64,000 bases of DNA. It comes from an uncultured Clostridia bacterium. Its GTDB lineage: Bacteria; Bacillota; Clostridia; TANB77; CAG-508. Both the position numbers and the translations under genes were made by a program. Location: NCBI GenBank assembly GCA_947626885.1, contig CANQTX010000004.1, positions 26,425 to 90,424 of the forward strand, read 5' to 3'. The notes beneath the pieces are model-generated. The model did no database searches and had not been told where the DNA came from. It worked only from the letters and a program-made list of their open reading frames with translations. Shown in pieces: positions 1 through 10,666 of the stretch (position 1 is its first letter; every line of letters begins with the position of its first letter).

Positions 1-1
1 T

Positions 2-61
2 AAGAAGAAAAACAAGAAAAGTTATGATGATGGATTGTCTTGGTTTTGGGACAAAATTTAA
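2..61 (+). CDS. C-terminal fragment of an upstream protein (…KKKNKKSYDDGLSWFWDKI*)
   Basis: Open frame 2 from window edge to TAA at 59-61, immediately upstream of metG. Confidence 0.5.
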   Translation, partial: KKKNKKSYDDGLSWFWDKI

Positions 62-80
62 AATACTTTAGGAGTAGAAA

Positions 81-1682
81 ATGGGTAAACAAAATATTTT
101 AATAGGTGGTGCATGGCCATATGCTAATAGTTCTTTGCATTTAGGTCATATTGCTGGCTTAATTTCAGGAGATATGCTTGCAAGATATCATAGATTAAAG
201 GGAGACAATGTATTGTATGTGTCTGGTTCTGATTGCCATGGCACACCTATTACAGAAAGAGCAAAAAAAGAAGGAGTTTCTCCAAAAGAAATTGCAAGCA
301 AATATGATGATGAATTTCGTAGAATGTTTGAAGGATATCAATTTTCTTATGATTTATATTCTAGAACGTTTGATACGTATCATAAAGATAAAGTAAAAAT
401 ATTATTTAGAAAATTATATGATAATGGTTATATATATGAAAAAGTAGAACCACAACCTTTTTGCGAAAACTGTCATCAATTTTTGTCAGATAGAGAAATT
501 TTATTAACCTGTCCAGAATGTGGAGCAGAAACAAAAGGGGATCAATGTGATAATTGTTTACATGTGCCACTAGCAGAGGAATTGAAAGCAGGAAGCTGTA
601 TAACATGTGGCTCTAAAATTATAGAGAAGGAAAATAAAGTATTATATTTAGCCCTTTCTAAATTTCAAAAAGCTATTGAAGAACAAACTGAAAAAGTAAA
701 GTCGCATTGGAGGATTAATGCCCAAAACGAAACTATTAAGTATTTAAAACAAGGTCTTTTAGATAGGGCGGTTACTAGAGACTTAACATGGGGAATCGAT
801 ATTCCAGTAGATGGTTATGAAGATAAAAAAATGTATGTTTGGATAGATGCTGTTTTAGGATATTTAACCGATACAATGAAACTTTGTGAGAATAGAACAG
901 ATTGTACTTGGGAAGATTTTTGGAAAGAAGGACATCATAATAAAATTTATATGTGTCATGGTAAAGATAATATTATGTTTCATAGTATTATTTTAAATGC
1001 ATTATTATTAGGACAAGAAGAAAATTATCATTTAGTAGATACCATTGTTTCAGCAGAATATTTGAACTTTAATGATCAAAAATTTTCTAAGAGTAAGGGA
1101 ATTGGTATAACAGCTTTGGAAGCATTAGAACAATATGAATCAGATTCATTAAGATATCATTTATTAGCAAACGGACCAGAAAAAAAAGATACAAACTTTA
1201 CCATAGAGGACTTTGAAAATACGCATAATGGAGAAATTCTTAATAAATTTGGAAATTTAGTGAATCGAACATTAAGATTTAAAGGGTTGGAAAAAATTCC
1301 AGAAGGAATATTAGATGAGACAATAAAACAGGAAATAGAAAAAACCTATCAGGAAGTGGGAAGATTAATAGAAGCATTAGAATTTAGAGAAGCAATTAAA
1401 AAAATGATGAATCTTGTTGAAATAACAAATAAATTTTATGATGAAAAAGAACCTTGGATAGCTAAAAAAGATAATATTAAACAATTTAATAATACCATTT
1501 ATACATGTAGTGTTGTTATAGCGAATTTGTCTAATTTATTTGAAATTGTTATGCCAACAGCATGTCAAAAAATTAGAAATTATTTACATCTTGAAAAACC
1601 TACTTGGCATATGGTAACTGTACAGCCAGGTTTAGCATTAGAAAATATTAAACCATTATTTAAAAGAATTGAAAAAAAATAA
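81..1682 (+). CDS. metG: Methionyl-tRNA synthetase (short form)
   Basis: GGAWPYANSSLHLGHIAG, SGSDCHGTPI, KFSKSKG signature; RBS upstream. Confidence 0.97.
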   Translation: MGKQNILIGGAWPYANSSLHLGHIAGLISGDMLARYHRLKGDNVLYVSGSDCHGTPITERAKKEGVSPKEIASKYDDEFRRMFEGYQFSYDLYSRTFDTYHKDKVKILFRKLYDNGYIYEKVEPQPFCENCHQFLSDREILLTCPECGAETKGDQCDNCLHVPLAEELKAGSCITCGSKIIEKENKVLYLALSKFQKAIEEQTEKVKSHWRINAQNETIKYLKQGLLDRAVTRDLTWGIDIPVDGYEDKKMYVWIDAVLGYLTDTMKLCENRTDCTWEDFWKEGHHNKIYMCHGKDNIMFHSIILNALLLGQEENYHLVDTIVSAEYLNFNDQKFSKSKGIGITALEALEQYESDSLRYHLLANGPEKKDTNFTIEDFENTHNGEILNKFGNLVNRTLRFKGLEKIPEGILDETIKQEIEKTYQEVGRLIEALEFREAIKKMMNLVEITNKFYDEKEPWIAKKDNIKQFNNTIYTCSVVIANLSNLFEIVMPTACQKIRNYLHLEKPTWHMVTVQPGLALENIKPLFKRIEKK

Positions 1683-1745
1683 TATGATGGCCAATGAAAA
1701 TTCATCTCTATAAATACCAAAAATTAGAAAGTAAAGGGATAAGAT

Positions 1746-2426
1746 ATGGGAAAAATATTTGTAATTGAAGGAACTGATGGAAGTGGAAAACAAACACAAT
1801 TCAATATGTTAAAAGAGCGATTGACACTAGAAAAAATTAATCACAAAACAGTAAGCTTTCCTAATTATGATAGTCCATCTTCTTCACTTGTCAAAATGTA
1901 TTTATCTGGTGAATTTGGTGAAAATGCAAAAGATATTAGTCCATATATTGCATCAACATTCTATGCAGTAGACCGATATGCCACTTTTCAAAAAGGATTT
2001 CAAGAGTATTATCAAAAGGGCGGTATTATTTTAGCAGATCGTTATACAACAGCTAATATGGTTCATCAAATGGGAAAAATAAAAGATGAAGAAGAAAGAA
2101 AAAAATTCTTAAATTGGTTATTTGATTTAGAATTTCATATATATGGCCTTCCTATTCCAACAAAGGTTTTCTTTTTAAATATGCCGCCTAAAAATGCGCA
2201 AGCATTAATGAAAAAACGTGAAAATAAGTTTACGCATGCATTAGCAAAAGATATTCACGAAAGAGATAAAAAACATTTAGAAGATGCATATAATGCTGCT
2301 TGTAGTCTTGTAAATCAATATAATTGGTATGAAGTAAAATGCACAAGAGAAGATAATATTCGAACAAGAGAAGATATTCATGAAGAAATTTATCAAGCAG
2401 TATTAGAAGAAATACAAAAGAATTAA
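1746..2426 (+). CDS. tmk: Thymidylate kinase
   Basis: IEGTDGSGKQTQ P-loop, DRY motif (LADRYTTAN). Confidence 0.9.
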   Translation: MGKIFVIEGTDGSGKQTQFNMLKERLTLEKINHKTVSFPNYDSPSSSLVKMYLSGEFGENAKDISPYIASTFYAVDRYATFQKGFQEYYQKGGIILADRYTTANMVHQMGKIKDEEERKKFLNWLFDLEFHIYGLPIPTKVFFLNMPPKNAQALMKKRENKFTHALAKDIHERDKKHLEDAYNAACSLVNQYNWYEVKCTREDNIRTREDIHEEIYQAVLEEIQKN

Positions 2427-2442
2427 ATCTATGAGGTAGTGT

Positions 2443-4068
2443 ATGAGAGGAAAAATTGTCAATTTATGTATAGGATTTACTAATATTTTATGGGGAATAT
2501 TAATCATACTATTTACTATCTTTGTACCCCAAGATAAAACTCTGTTAACTGTTCAAGAAAGTTATGTTGTAAAGAATATATTAATTGCCATTTATATCAC
2601 ACTTGTAGCAATTGTTTTGATTGATGTAATACAGTATTATAATCATAGAAGAGATACGATTTTCAATACGGGATATTTATTTGGTATTTTCGCATTAAGT
2701 TTTATATTCATTAAAGAACCTATTATTGCTTCTTTTAGTATTATTTCAGGAGCTATTGTTATCTATAAAAGTTTAAAGGAAAATTTAGTAGAAATTGATA
2801 GTACTTTCGGAATTTCTATTGCTGTTGTTTTAATATTTGCTATATTTGTGATTTCTATTTTTTCGTTATCTTATCGTTACATAGGTAATAAAATCAAGAA
2901 TAAAGAAAATCAAGATGAATTAGCTTATACGCAAGATTATTTTAAGTATATCACAGAATTGGGAATAGATGATGTTTATATTAATGTAAAAAAAGATGGA
3001 AAGTTTGGTTATATCAATCAAAATGGTGATGTAGTAATAGATTATCAATATGATTATGCTAGCCCATTTGTAAAAATTAATATGTATAACAAGCATTTTG
3101 AAATTGCTTTAGTATGTCAAAAAGGAAGTACTTATGTTATTTTGAAGAATCAAAGACCGGTATTATCTTATAGAACAGAATCTTCAGATGAAAATTATGG
3201 AGCAAAATTAGAAGAGTTGCAACACATTTATACAAATGTGTTGGCACAAGAAGGTGATATGCAATATGAGATTGAAAATATAACAAGTCATATGAATAAA
3301 GCACCTGTTTATCCAGAACTGTCAACAGAATATACATTTCGCTATGATTATAATGAAGAATATGATGTAATTATTACACAGTCGAATTTAGGATTAGGAG
3401 ATAAATATGAATTAGCTAAAAAAGATGATACATCCATTAGAATTCCATTAGATACGACAAAACTGGCATATGATAAAGACTATTTATATTTATACAGCAA
3501 TGGATCAATACCATTTTACGAAATTTCTAAACTATACCAGGGATGGTTTACCAGTTATGGGAAAAAAAATGAAATGCAGGGAAGAGCAGAAATTTTAGAA
3601 TTTATTGAAGATAAAATACTCATTAAAAATTTTAATGACAAAACCATATATTTTATCAATAATGTAGGTGATATTTTATCAGAAAAATATAAAGATATTT
3701 ATATCTGCAATTCTCAAAAATATATAGTACAAACAAATGAAAATAAATACAAAGTTATTAATCAGGATTTCAATAAGATATTTGAAACAGAGTATGATGT
3801 TATAAATCCACGCTTGATTTCTCAAAATTTGTATTTAGTTATGGATACATCTGAAAGATTATCATCTAATGATTATCACTATGCTACTATGAAATGGAAT
3901 TTAATTAATGAAAATGGCAATGTCCTTTTAGATAATATAGAACAAATATATGATCAATATTATGAATTAAAGTCTAATAATGACCAAGATTATCAAACAT
4001 TTTTGGATAAGTTGCAAGATATAGAATATCATTTTGTTGGAGATCAATTTTATACCAGTTACAAATAA
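2443..4068 (+). CDS. Membrane protein with WG-repeat-like extracellular region
   Basis: N-terminal TM helices; KKDGKFGYINQNGDVVIDYQYDYASPF resembles WG repeats. Confidence 0.6.
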   Translation: MRGKIVNLCIGFTNILWGILIILFTIFVPQDKTLLTVQESYVVKNILIAIYITLVAIVLIDVIQYYNHRRDTIFNTGYLFGIFALSFIFIKEPIIASFSIISGAIVIYKSLKENLVEIDSTFGISIAVVLIFAIFVISIFSLSYRYIGNKIKNKENQDELAYTQDYFKYITELGIDDVYINVKKDGKFGYINQNGDVVIDYQYDYASPFVKINMYNKHFEIALVCQKGSTYVILKNQRPVLSYRTESSDENYGAKLEELQHIYTNVLAQEGDMQYEIENITSHMNKAPVYPELSTEYTFRYDYNEEYDVIITQSNLGLGDKYELAKKDDTSIRIPLDTTKLAYDKDYLYLYSNGSIPFYEISKLYQGWFTSYGKKNEMQGRAEILEFIEDKILIKNFNDKTIYFINNVGDILSEKYKDIYICNSQKYIVQTNENKYKVINQDFNKIFETEYDVINPRLISQNLYLVMDTSERLSSNDYHYATMKWNLINENGNVLLDNIEQIYDQYYELKSNNDQDYQTFLDKLQDIEYHFVGDQFYTSYK

Positions 4069-4155
4069 TTAACATCTTAAAAATTAAAAAATTGCAGAAA
4101 ATAATGATAGAGCAAAAATCTTGCTCATAAATGTACAAAAATGGAGGATAATATT

Positions 4156-4332
4156 ATGTCAGAAAATAGTAGTCATCAAAAAATACGATGTACAGTTGAA
4201 AGTTGTGCCTTTAATAACTGTGATGCAAGAATGTGTGAGCTACACCAAATAGAAGTGAATGCTTGTCCTGGATGTTCCAGTGGAAAAGCTGAAGATGAAT
4301 CAATGTGTGGCAGTTATAAGTGCAAATGTTAA
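4156..4332 (+). CDS. Small Cys-rich DUF1540-like protein
   Basis: CTVESCAFNNCDARMCELHQIEVNA… cysteine pattern; GGAGG before ATG 4156. Confidence 0.7.
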   Translation: MSENSSHQKIRCTVESCAFNNCDARMCELHQIEVNACPGCSSGKAEDESMCGSYKCKC

Positions 4333-4338
4333 GTGATA

Positions 4339-4378
4339 AAATAGCGATATATCTCTTAATGAGATGTATCGCTATTTT
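4339..4378 (+). terminator. Rho-independent terminator
   Basis: AAATAGCGATATATCTC-TTAAT-GAGATGTATCGCTATTTTT. Confidence 0.85.
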
Positions 4379-4389
4379 TAAAGAAAATC

Positions 4390-4418
4390 TTGACATATAT
4401 TCTTTAAAACTATAAAAT
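4390..4418 (+). promoter_or_regulatory. Sigma-A-like promoter of fba
   Basis: TTGACA - 17 nt - TAAAAT. Confidence 0.75.
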
Positions 4419-4471
4419 AGGAAATGAAAGAAAGTTTATATATTTTTTAGATAATAAGGAGGAATTGAATT

Positions 4472-5401
4472 ATGCCACTTGTAACAACGAAAGAAATGTT
4501 TGAAAAATCAATGAAAGAGCATTTTGCCATAGGTGCTTTTAATATTAATAATATGGAATTTATACAAGCAATAACAGATGCAGCGGAAGAGGCAAAATCA
4601 CCTGTCATTTTGCAAGTTTCTTCAAGTGCTATAAAATATGCTAGAATGAAATATTTAGTGAAGATGGTAGAAGCTGCTGTGGAAACAACAACGATTCCTA
4701 TAGCACTTCATTTAGATCATGGACCAGATTTTGAAACATGTAAAATGTGTATTGATAATGGTTTTACTTCTGTCATGATTGATGGGTCAAAGTATAATTT
4801 TGAAGAAAATGTAGCACTTACGAAGCAAGTTGTAGATTATGCCCATGAAAGAGGTGTTGTGGTAGAAGCAGAAATTGGAAAATTAGCAGGCGTAGAAGAT
4901 GATGTAAATGTTGCGGATGCTGATGCAAGATATACGGATCCAGAGCAAGCTTATGAATTTGTTGAAAAAACAGGATGTGATTCTTTAGCTATAGCAATAG
5001 GAACAAGTCATGGAGCATATAAGTTTAAAGGAGATGCCAAATTAAGATTTGACATTTTGCAAAAAATAAAAGAAAAATTACCTAATACCCCGATTGTGTT
5101 ACATGGAGCTTCTTCTGTTGTACCAGAACTTGTAGAAATATGTAACCATAATGGAGGCGATATTCCAGGAGCAAAAGGGTGTCCTGATGAGATGTTAAAG
5201 CAAGCTGGAGAAAGTGGTGTTTCTAAGATTAATGTGGATACAGATTTAAGATTAGCTATGACGGCACAAATTAGAAAAGTGTTTTATGAGGAACCTTCCA
5301 TATTTGATCCAAGAAAATATTTAGGTGCTGCTAGAGATGAAATTAAAAAGACAGTATTACACAAAATGAATGAAGTTTTTGGCTCAGCACACAAAGCTTA
5401 A
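4472..5401 (+). CDS. fba: Class II fructose-bisphosphate aldolase
   Basis: ALHLDHGPDFE, VLHGASSVV, INVDTDLR motifs. Confidence 0.95.
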   Translation: MPLVTTKEMFEKSMKEHFAIGAFNINNMEFIQAITDAAEEAKSPVILQVSSSAIKYARMKYLVKMVEAAVETTTIPIALHLDHGPDFETCKMCIDNGFTSVMIDGSKYNFEENVALTKQVVDYAHERGVVVEAEIGKLAGVEDDVNVADADARYTDPEQAYEFVEKTGCDSLAIAIGTSHGAYKFKGDAKLRFDILQKIKEKLPNTPIVLHGASSVVPELVEICNHNGGDIPGAKGCPDEMLKQAGESGVSKINVDTDLRLAMTAQIRKVFYEEPSIFDPRKYLGAARDEIKKTVLHKMNEVFGSAHKA

Positions 5402-5410
5402 TGGATATAT

Positions 5411-5446
5411 AAAAAAGTATTGTATATATTTATACAATACTTTTTT
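5411..5446. terminator. Bidirectional terminator between convergent fba and smpB
   Basis: AAAAAAGTATTGTATA-TATT-TATACAATACTTTTTT perfect inverted repeat. Confidence 0.9.
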
Positions 5447-5469
5447 AACAAATTATGAATGGTATTGTT

Positions 5470-5928
5470 TTAAGAGAAAGAATTATATTGCTTTAAAGCA
5501 CGTTTTATTTTCATATCTGCATCTTTTTTGGCTAAATCTTCACGTTTATCGTATAATTTTTTACCTTTACCAATACCAATTTGCACTTTTATTTTATTGC
5601 CTTTCACATAAAGACTTATAGGGACTAAAGAAACTTTTTTTTGCTGTATAATACCGTAGAGTTTATCAATTTCACGTTTATGCAGTAGCAGTTTTCTAGT
5701 ACGGAGAGGATCTTTATTGTAAATATTTCCAAATGTATAAGGACTAATGTGCATTCCATAAATGAAGACCTCACCATTTTTAATATTTACATAACTATCT
5801 TTCAAATTAACTTTTCCATTACGAATAGATTTAATTTCTGTACCACTTAAAACAATACCAGCCTCAATAGTGTCTTCAATAGAGTAATTATGATAGGCAG
5901 TTGGATTTTTAGCAAATTGTTTTTCCAT
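5470..5928 (-). CDS. smpB: SsrA-binding protein SmpB
   Basis: KNPTAYHNYSIEDTIEAGIVLSGTEIKSIRNGKVNLKDSYV. Confidence 0.96.
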   Translation of the reverse strand: MEKQFAKNPTAYHNYSIEDTIEAGIVLSGTEIKSIRNGKVNLKDSYVNIKNGEVFIYGMHISPYTFGNIYNKDPLRTRKLLLHKREIDKLYGIIQQKKVSLVPISLYVKGNKIKVQIGIGKGKKLYDKREDLAKKDADMKIKRALKQYNSFS

Positions 5929-6029
5929 ATATTCCTCAAAATATTTATATTTAGATTTTTAGAAGAAAATCTATAAACACCATTTATAATTTTCATTTTC
6001 TGTAAGCAATGATGTCATCTTTTTTACTA

Positions 6030-6043
6030 TACCATATATGGTA
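6030..6043. promoter_or_regulatory. 14-nt perfect palindrome TACCATATATGGTA between divergent smpB and ABC transporter genes
   Basis: Direct reading; possible operator. Confidence 0.35.
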
Positions 6044-6184
6044 GAGAAAATCAAATAGAATTATTTTAAAAATATATTGAAAAATATAAAAAGGTATGTT
6101 ACATTGAAGACATAAAATTTGAAAATAATGATGCAATGTTATAAAATCATTATCGAAACAGAAATACAAAGAAGGAGAAGAATT

Positions 6185-6922
6185 ATGCTAGAGATAAATA
6201 ATCTTACAAAAATATTTGGCAAAAACATTGCTCTAAATCATGTATCTTTTATTGTAGAACAAGGAAAAATATTTGGTTTAGTTGGTAGAAATGGTGCTGG
6301 AAAGTCTACGACTTTTAGAATTATTTTGAAAATTATTGAGCAAACAGAGGGAAATATTTTGTATAATGGGAAAGAGATTACTCCAAGAGTATTAGATAAA
6401 ATAGGTTATTTACCAGAAGAAGGTAGTTTAATTGCAAATTATACTGTTTTAGAGCTTTGTGAATACTATGGCTCTTTAAAATTGATGCACTTAGAAGAAA
6501 TAAGGAAAAATGTAATTTTTTGGTTAGAAAAATTTCATATATTAGAATATATGAATAAAAAAATCAAGGATTTATCAAAAGGAAATAGGCAAAAAATCCA
6601 ATTTATTATTTCTGTGTTACATAATCCGGAATTACTAATTTTAGATGAACCATTTTCAGGGTTAGATCCTATTAGTACAGAAGAAATAAAAAAAGCAATT
6701 TTAGAATTAAAAGAAGAAAATAAAACAATCATTTTCTCTTCGCATAGCATGGAACATGTTGAATCATTATGTGAAAATATTGTTATGTTAGATAAAGGAA
6801 ATGTTGTCTTAGAAGGAAATTTAGAAAAAATACTTCATTCTTATGTCATAAATGGAAAAACGAATCATCGATTGAATGATATTTTTATAGATAAAGTAGG
6901 GAGAGAAGAAAATGTGTATTAA
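6185..6922 (+). CDS. ABC transporter ATP-binding protein (NatA-like)
   Basis: GRNGAGKSTT Walker A, LSKGNRQK signature, LLILDEPFSGLDP Walker B; RBS before ATG 6185. Confidence 0.93.
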   Translation: MLEINNLTKIFGKNIALNHVSFIVEQGKIFGLVGRNGAGKSTTFRIILKIIEQTEGNILYNGKEITPRVLDKIGYLPEEGSLIANYTVLELCEYYGSLKLMHLEEIRKNVIFWLEKFHILEYMNKKIKDLSKGNRQKIQFIISVLHNPELLILDEPFSGLDPISTEEIKKAILELKEENKTIIFSSHSMEHVESLCENIVMLDKGNVVLEGNLEKILHSYVINGKTNHRLNDIFIDKVGREENVY

Positions 6923-9131
6923 AAAAGTAAAAGAAATGGTTAAATTTTCTGTGAGTAAAAATCTGCAAAATCGATGGTTTATTTTTTTAAATATAATTAT
7001 ATTGGTAATTATGATTATAACCACGAATATAGAAAATATTAAGAATTTTTTAGAGAGCAGAAATATTCAATTATTTCATGATGCTATAACAATTGAAATA
7101 ATTGATAAAGAAAATATAGCAGTTGATGCTTTTTTAAAACATTTTGCTAATCGAGAAAAAATTACTATTCAGGAAATAGCAGAAAATAATTATACAGAAG
7201 AAACAATACCAGATACTACAATTGTTGTTGAAATAACAACTTCACCAGAAGAGATTATAAAAACGGTAATAACTTCTAAAGAGGGAATAGATGGAAATGT
7301 CTATAATGAAATAGTTAATGTATTATATGAAATCAGAAATAGTATTTTTTCACAGGAAAATGAAATAGCATTGTCAAAATTACAACTGTTAAGTCAAGAA
7401 CCGAAAGTAGAAAGAATTATGTTAGGGGTGCAAGCAGATAATTATGCTACAAAAGAAATCATTAAACAAGTAAGCACTATGTTGACTTATGTTGTTTCCA
7501 TTCTTATTTTTTCAAAAATTGCTAATGAAATTGCGCAAGAAAAAGTATCAAAATCAATAGAATATATTTTAACAAGTGTTTCAGAGAAGGACTATTTATT
7601 AGCCAAAATAATTAGTGTAATTGTTCTCGTATTATTGCAAGCAATCTACTTTATTTTATATTATTTTATAGGAAATCTTTTAAATAATATTATTCACTTT
7701 GGTACGAATCATGTTACTGGTGAAACTTTTAATATGTTGGCGATGATGCAGAATATTGATAAAGAAATTATTATATATATAATAACAGTGTTTGTTTATG
7801 GAATATTTACTTTAGTATTAATGAGCATCATACAAGCTGCTATTTCATCTAAAACAACCACTATGTCTGAAGCTGGAAATACCATTTTATTATTAACAAC
7901 GATTACTGTCATTGCTTATTTATTAACATTAGGATGGATTACACCATATACGAATATGACACCTATTGTTTATGTTATTTCGTGTATACCACTATTATCT
8001 AATTATTTTATACCAGCTATTATGATTATTGGACAGGCAACGCCTTTACAGATTATTATATCATTTGTTTTATTAATTTTATCTATTCCTATAGCATTTC
8101 GTATATGTGCAAAAATATTTAAGAATGGTGTTCTAGATTATCAATCAAAGATAAAACAGAGAGGTATAAAGCATAAAAAAGAAAGAAATGTCAAAGAAGA
8201 ACAAGAACATAAATTACTTATCAATCGATATAAGCAATACGCCTTTGTTATTGGAATGGCTTTTATATTATGGGCAATTGTTCAAATAGTAGGACAAGTG
8301 TTAGTAGGAACATTTTTGGTTCCTTTATTAGGAGATATGTTGAATAGTAATCAATTGGTGCTATTATTAACACTAGTTATTTCTATAATAAGTTTAATGA
8401 TATCTTATAGTTTTATACAGCTATATACAACACAGGAAGATAAGCTTATGAAAAGTTGCATGCCTATTAAAGAAAAAATACATGTAATGTTTATAGGTAT
8501 ATTTTGTTTGGAAATCGTACAACTAATTTTACCTCATATTTATCAATGGTTTGGCATAAATCATACAATAAGTGATGTTCTTTCTGTACAGATTGATGGA
8601 GAAATTTTGACGAATATATTATTATTTATTACATTAGCAGTAGTACCAGCAATTTTTGAAGAGTTATTATTTAGAAAAGCAATAATTAATTTTTCACAAA
8701 AAATAGGAACAGGATTTTCCATTCTTTTTTCAGCATTCTTATTTGCTTTAGTGCATATGAACTTTGAACAAGGAATATTTGCATTTTTAATAGGAATGAT
8801 TTTTGCTATGATTTATTTTTATACGAAAGATATTAAGATTACTATGGGTTTGCACTTTTTAAATAATGGATATGCTGTATTGATGTTAATAGGCGCAGAA
8901 AACCAATACGTTTTAAATTTTTTGAGTATATTAGCAATATTAAGTGGTTTGATAGGAGCTATTTTTCTATGGAGAGCTATCTTAATGAATAAAGGTAAAG
9001 AAATGATACAATCTATAAAAACTCCAAAATCCATGTTGAGAAACTGTCGTTATTTATTTTTAGATTATACTTTTATAGTGTCTATAGTATTTATGGGACT
9101 AGTGTTTTTTATGACAGAAAATTTATTTTAA
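6912..9131 (+). CDS. ABC-2 type permease fused to CPBP-family intramembrane metalloprotease
   Basis: NatB-like N-terminal half; C-terminal FEELLFRKAI…HMNFEQ…HFLNN CPBP motifs. Confidence 0.88.
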   Translation: MCIKKVKEMVKFSVSKNLQNRWFIFLNIIILVIMIITTNIENIKNFLESRNIQLFHDAITIEIIDKENIAVDAFLKHFANREKITIQEIAENNYTEETIPDTTIVVEITTSPEEIIKTVITSKEGIDGNVYNEIVNVLYEIRNSIFSQENEIALSKLQLLSQEPKVERIMLGVQADNYATKEIIKQVSTMLTYVVSILIFSKIANEIAQEKVSKSIEYILTSVSEKDYLLAKIISVIVLVLLQAIYFILYYFIGNLLNNIIHFGTNHVTGETFNMLAMMQNIDKEIIIYIITVFVYGIFTLVLMSIIQAAISSKTTTMSEAGNTILLLTTITVIAYLLTLGWITPYTNMTPIVYVISCIPLLSNYFIPAIMIIGQATPLQIIISFVLLILSIPIAFRICAKIFKNGVLDYQSKIKQRGIKHKKERNVKEEQEHKLLINRYKQYAFVIGMAFILWAIVQIVGQVLVGTFLVPLLGDMLNSNQLVLLLTLVISIISLMISYSFIQLYTTQEDKLMKSCMPIKEKIHVMFIGIFCLEIVQLILPHIYQWFGINHTISDVLSVQIDGEILTNILLFITLAVVPAIFEELLFRKAIINFSQKIGTGFSILFSAFLFALVHMNFEQGIFAFLIGMIFAMIYFYTKDIKITMGLHFLNNGYAVLMLIGAENQYVLNFLSILAILSGLIGAIFLWRAILMNKGKEMIQSIKTPKSMLRNCRYLFLDYTFIVSIVFMGLVFFMTENLF

Positions 9132-9270
9132 AACATATAATTGGGGACAAGAATTTTATGAAAAACTGTAAAATTGGTAATTATGTGTTTAAGCTATCAA
9201 AATAATATTGAAATAATTCATAAAATGCAGTATAATAAGAAAAAATAATTTTAAAGGAGTTAAAATCATA

Positions 9271-10590
9271 ATGTCACAAATGATTGTATTAATTATATTA
9301 ATTGCTTGCAATGCTTTTTTTGCTGCTACAGAAATAGCTTTTATATCGTTAAATGATACCAAAATAGAAGTATTAGCAAAAGAGGGTGATAAAAAAGCTA
9401 AGAAAATCAAAAATATGTTAAGAGATCCAAGTAAATTTTTAGCGACCATTCAAATAGGAATTACACTTGCTGGATTTTTATCGAGTGCTTTTGCCTCAGA
9501 GGCATTTGCAAGAAAACTAGCGCCATTATTAAACCAATTGATACCGGTAATTAGTATATCTGTATGGACGACTATTTCGATAATACTTATTACTATAGTG
9601 TTGTCTTATTTTACATTAATTTTTGGAGAATTGGTACCCAAAAGAATTGCTATGAAAAATTATGAAAAAATAGCTTTTGCGACAGTGGGAATTATACGAG
9701 CTATTTCTATTATGACAGCACCTTTTGTTAAATTATTAACTTTTTCAACCAATGTTGTTTCTAAATGGTTTGGCGTATCTGAAAATGATGAAGAAACCGT
9801 GACAGAAGAAGAAATTAGAATGATGGTTGATGTGGGAGAAGAAAAAGGTACAATTGATAAAGAAGCAAAAGAAATGATTAATAATGTATTTGAGTTTAAT
9901 GATAAAACTGTATCAGAAATTATGGTACCTAGAAAAGAAATTTTTGCATTAGATATGAATACTCCTATTTACAAAGTGATTGAAGAAATAACTGAAGATT
10001 TTCGATATAGCCGAATTCCCGTTTATGATGAGACGATAGATGAAATTAAAGGAATTGTATATGTTAAAGATATATTGGTATCTACGAAAAATAAAAATGT
10101 AAAAATAAAGAATTTAAAAAAGGAAGCATACTTTGTTCCAGAAACAAAGCCAGTAAATGAATTATTTGAAGAATTAAGAAAAAATAGAAAGCAAATTGCT
10201 ATAGTTGTAGACGAATATGGTGGAACTGCAGGTATTGTTACAATGGAAGATATATTAGAAGAAATTGTAGGAGAAATTTTTGATGAATATGATGTGGTTA
10301 CTAAAAGTTATGAAAAAATAGATGAAAACACATTTATGCTTAATGGTAGTATTTCTATCTATGATGTTGAAAAGTTATTAGATACAGAAATACCAGAGGG
10401 AGATTATGATACGATTTCTGGATATTTAATAGAGGAATTGGGAAGAATTCCAAAAGAACAAGAAAAACCAATTATAGAGACTAAAAGTGTCACATATAAA
10501 ATAGAAAAAGTAAAAGATAAAAGAGTGGTACGAATTAAAGCTTGTAAAAATGAGAATTTAGAAATAGATGAGTCAGAAGACATAGAATAA
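9271..10590 (+). CDS. Hemolysin/CorC (CNNM + CBS pair + CorC_HlyC) family protein
   Basis: DUF21 TM domain, FGELVPKRIA, CBS motifs, VVDEYGGTAGIVTMEDILEEIVGEI. Confidence 0.93.
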   Translation: MSQMIVLIILIACNAFFAATEIAFISLNDTKIEVLAKEGDKKAKKIKNMLRDPSKFLATIQIGITLAGFLSSAFASEAFARKLAPLLNQLIPVISISVWTTISIILITIVLSYFTLIFGELVPKRIAMKNYEKIAFATVGIIRAISIMTAPFVKLLTFSTNVVSKWFGVSENDEETVTEEEIRMMVDVGEEKGTIDKEAKEMINNVFEFNDKTVSEIMVPRKEIFALDMNTPIYKVIEEITEDFRYSRIPVYDETIDEIKGIVYVKDILVSTKNKNVKIKNLKKEAYFVPETKPVNELFEELRKNRKQIAIVVDEYGGTAGIVTMEDILEEIVGEIFDEYDVVTKSYEKIDENTFMLNGSISIYDVEKLLDTEIPEGDYDTISGYLIEELGRIPKEQEKPIIETKSVTYKIEKVKDKRVVRIKACKNENLEIDESEDIE

Positions 10591-10621
10591 AATGGAATAA
10601 TCCATGTAAAAAAAAACGGTA

Positions 10622-10666
10622 AATGCATTTTTAAAATATAAAATCATATTTTAGAATGCATTTTTT
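10622..10666 (+). terminator. Rho-independent terminator
   Basis: AATGCATTTTTAAAATAT…ATATTTTAGAATGCATTTTTT. Confidence 0.75.
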
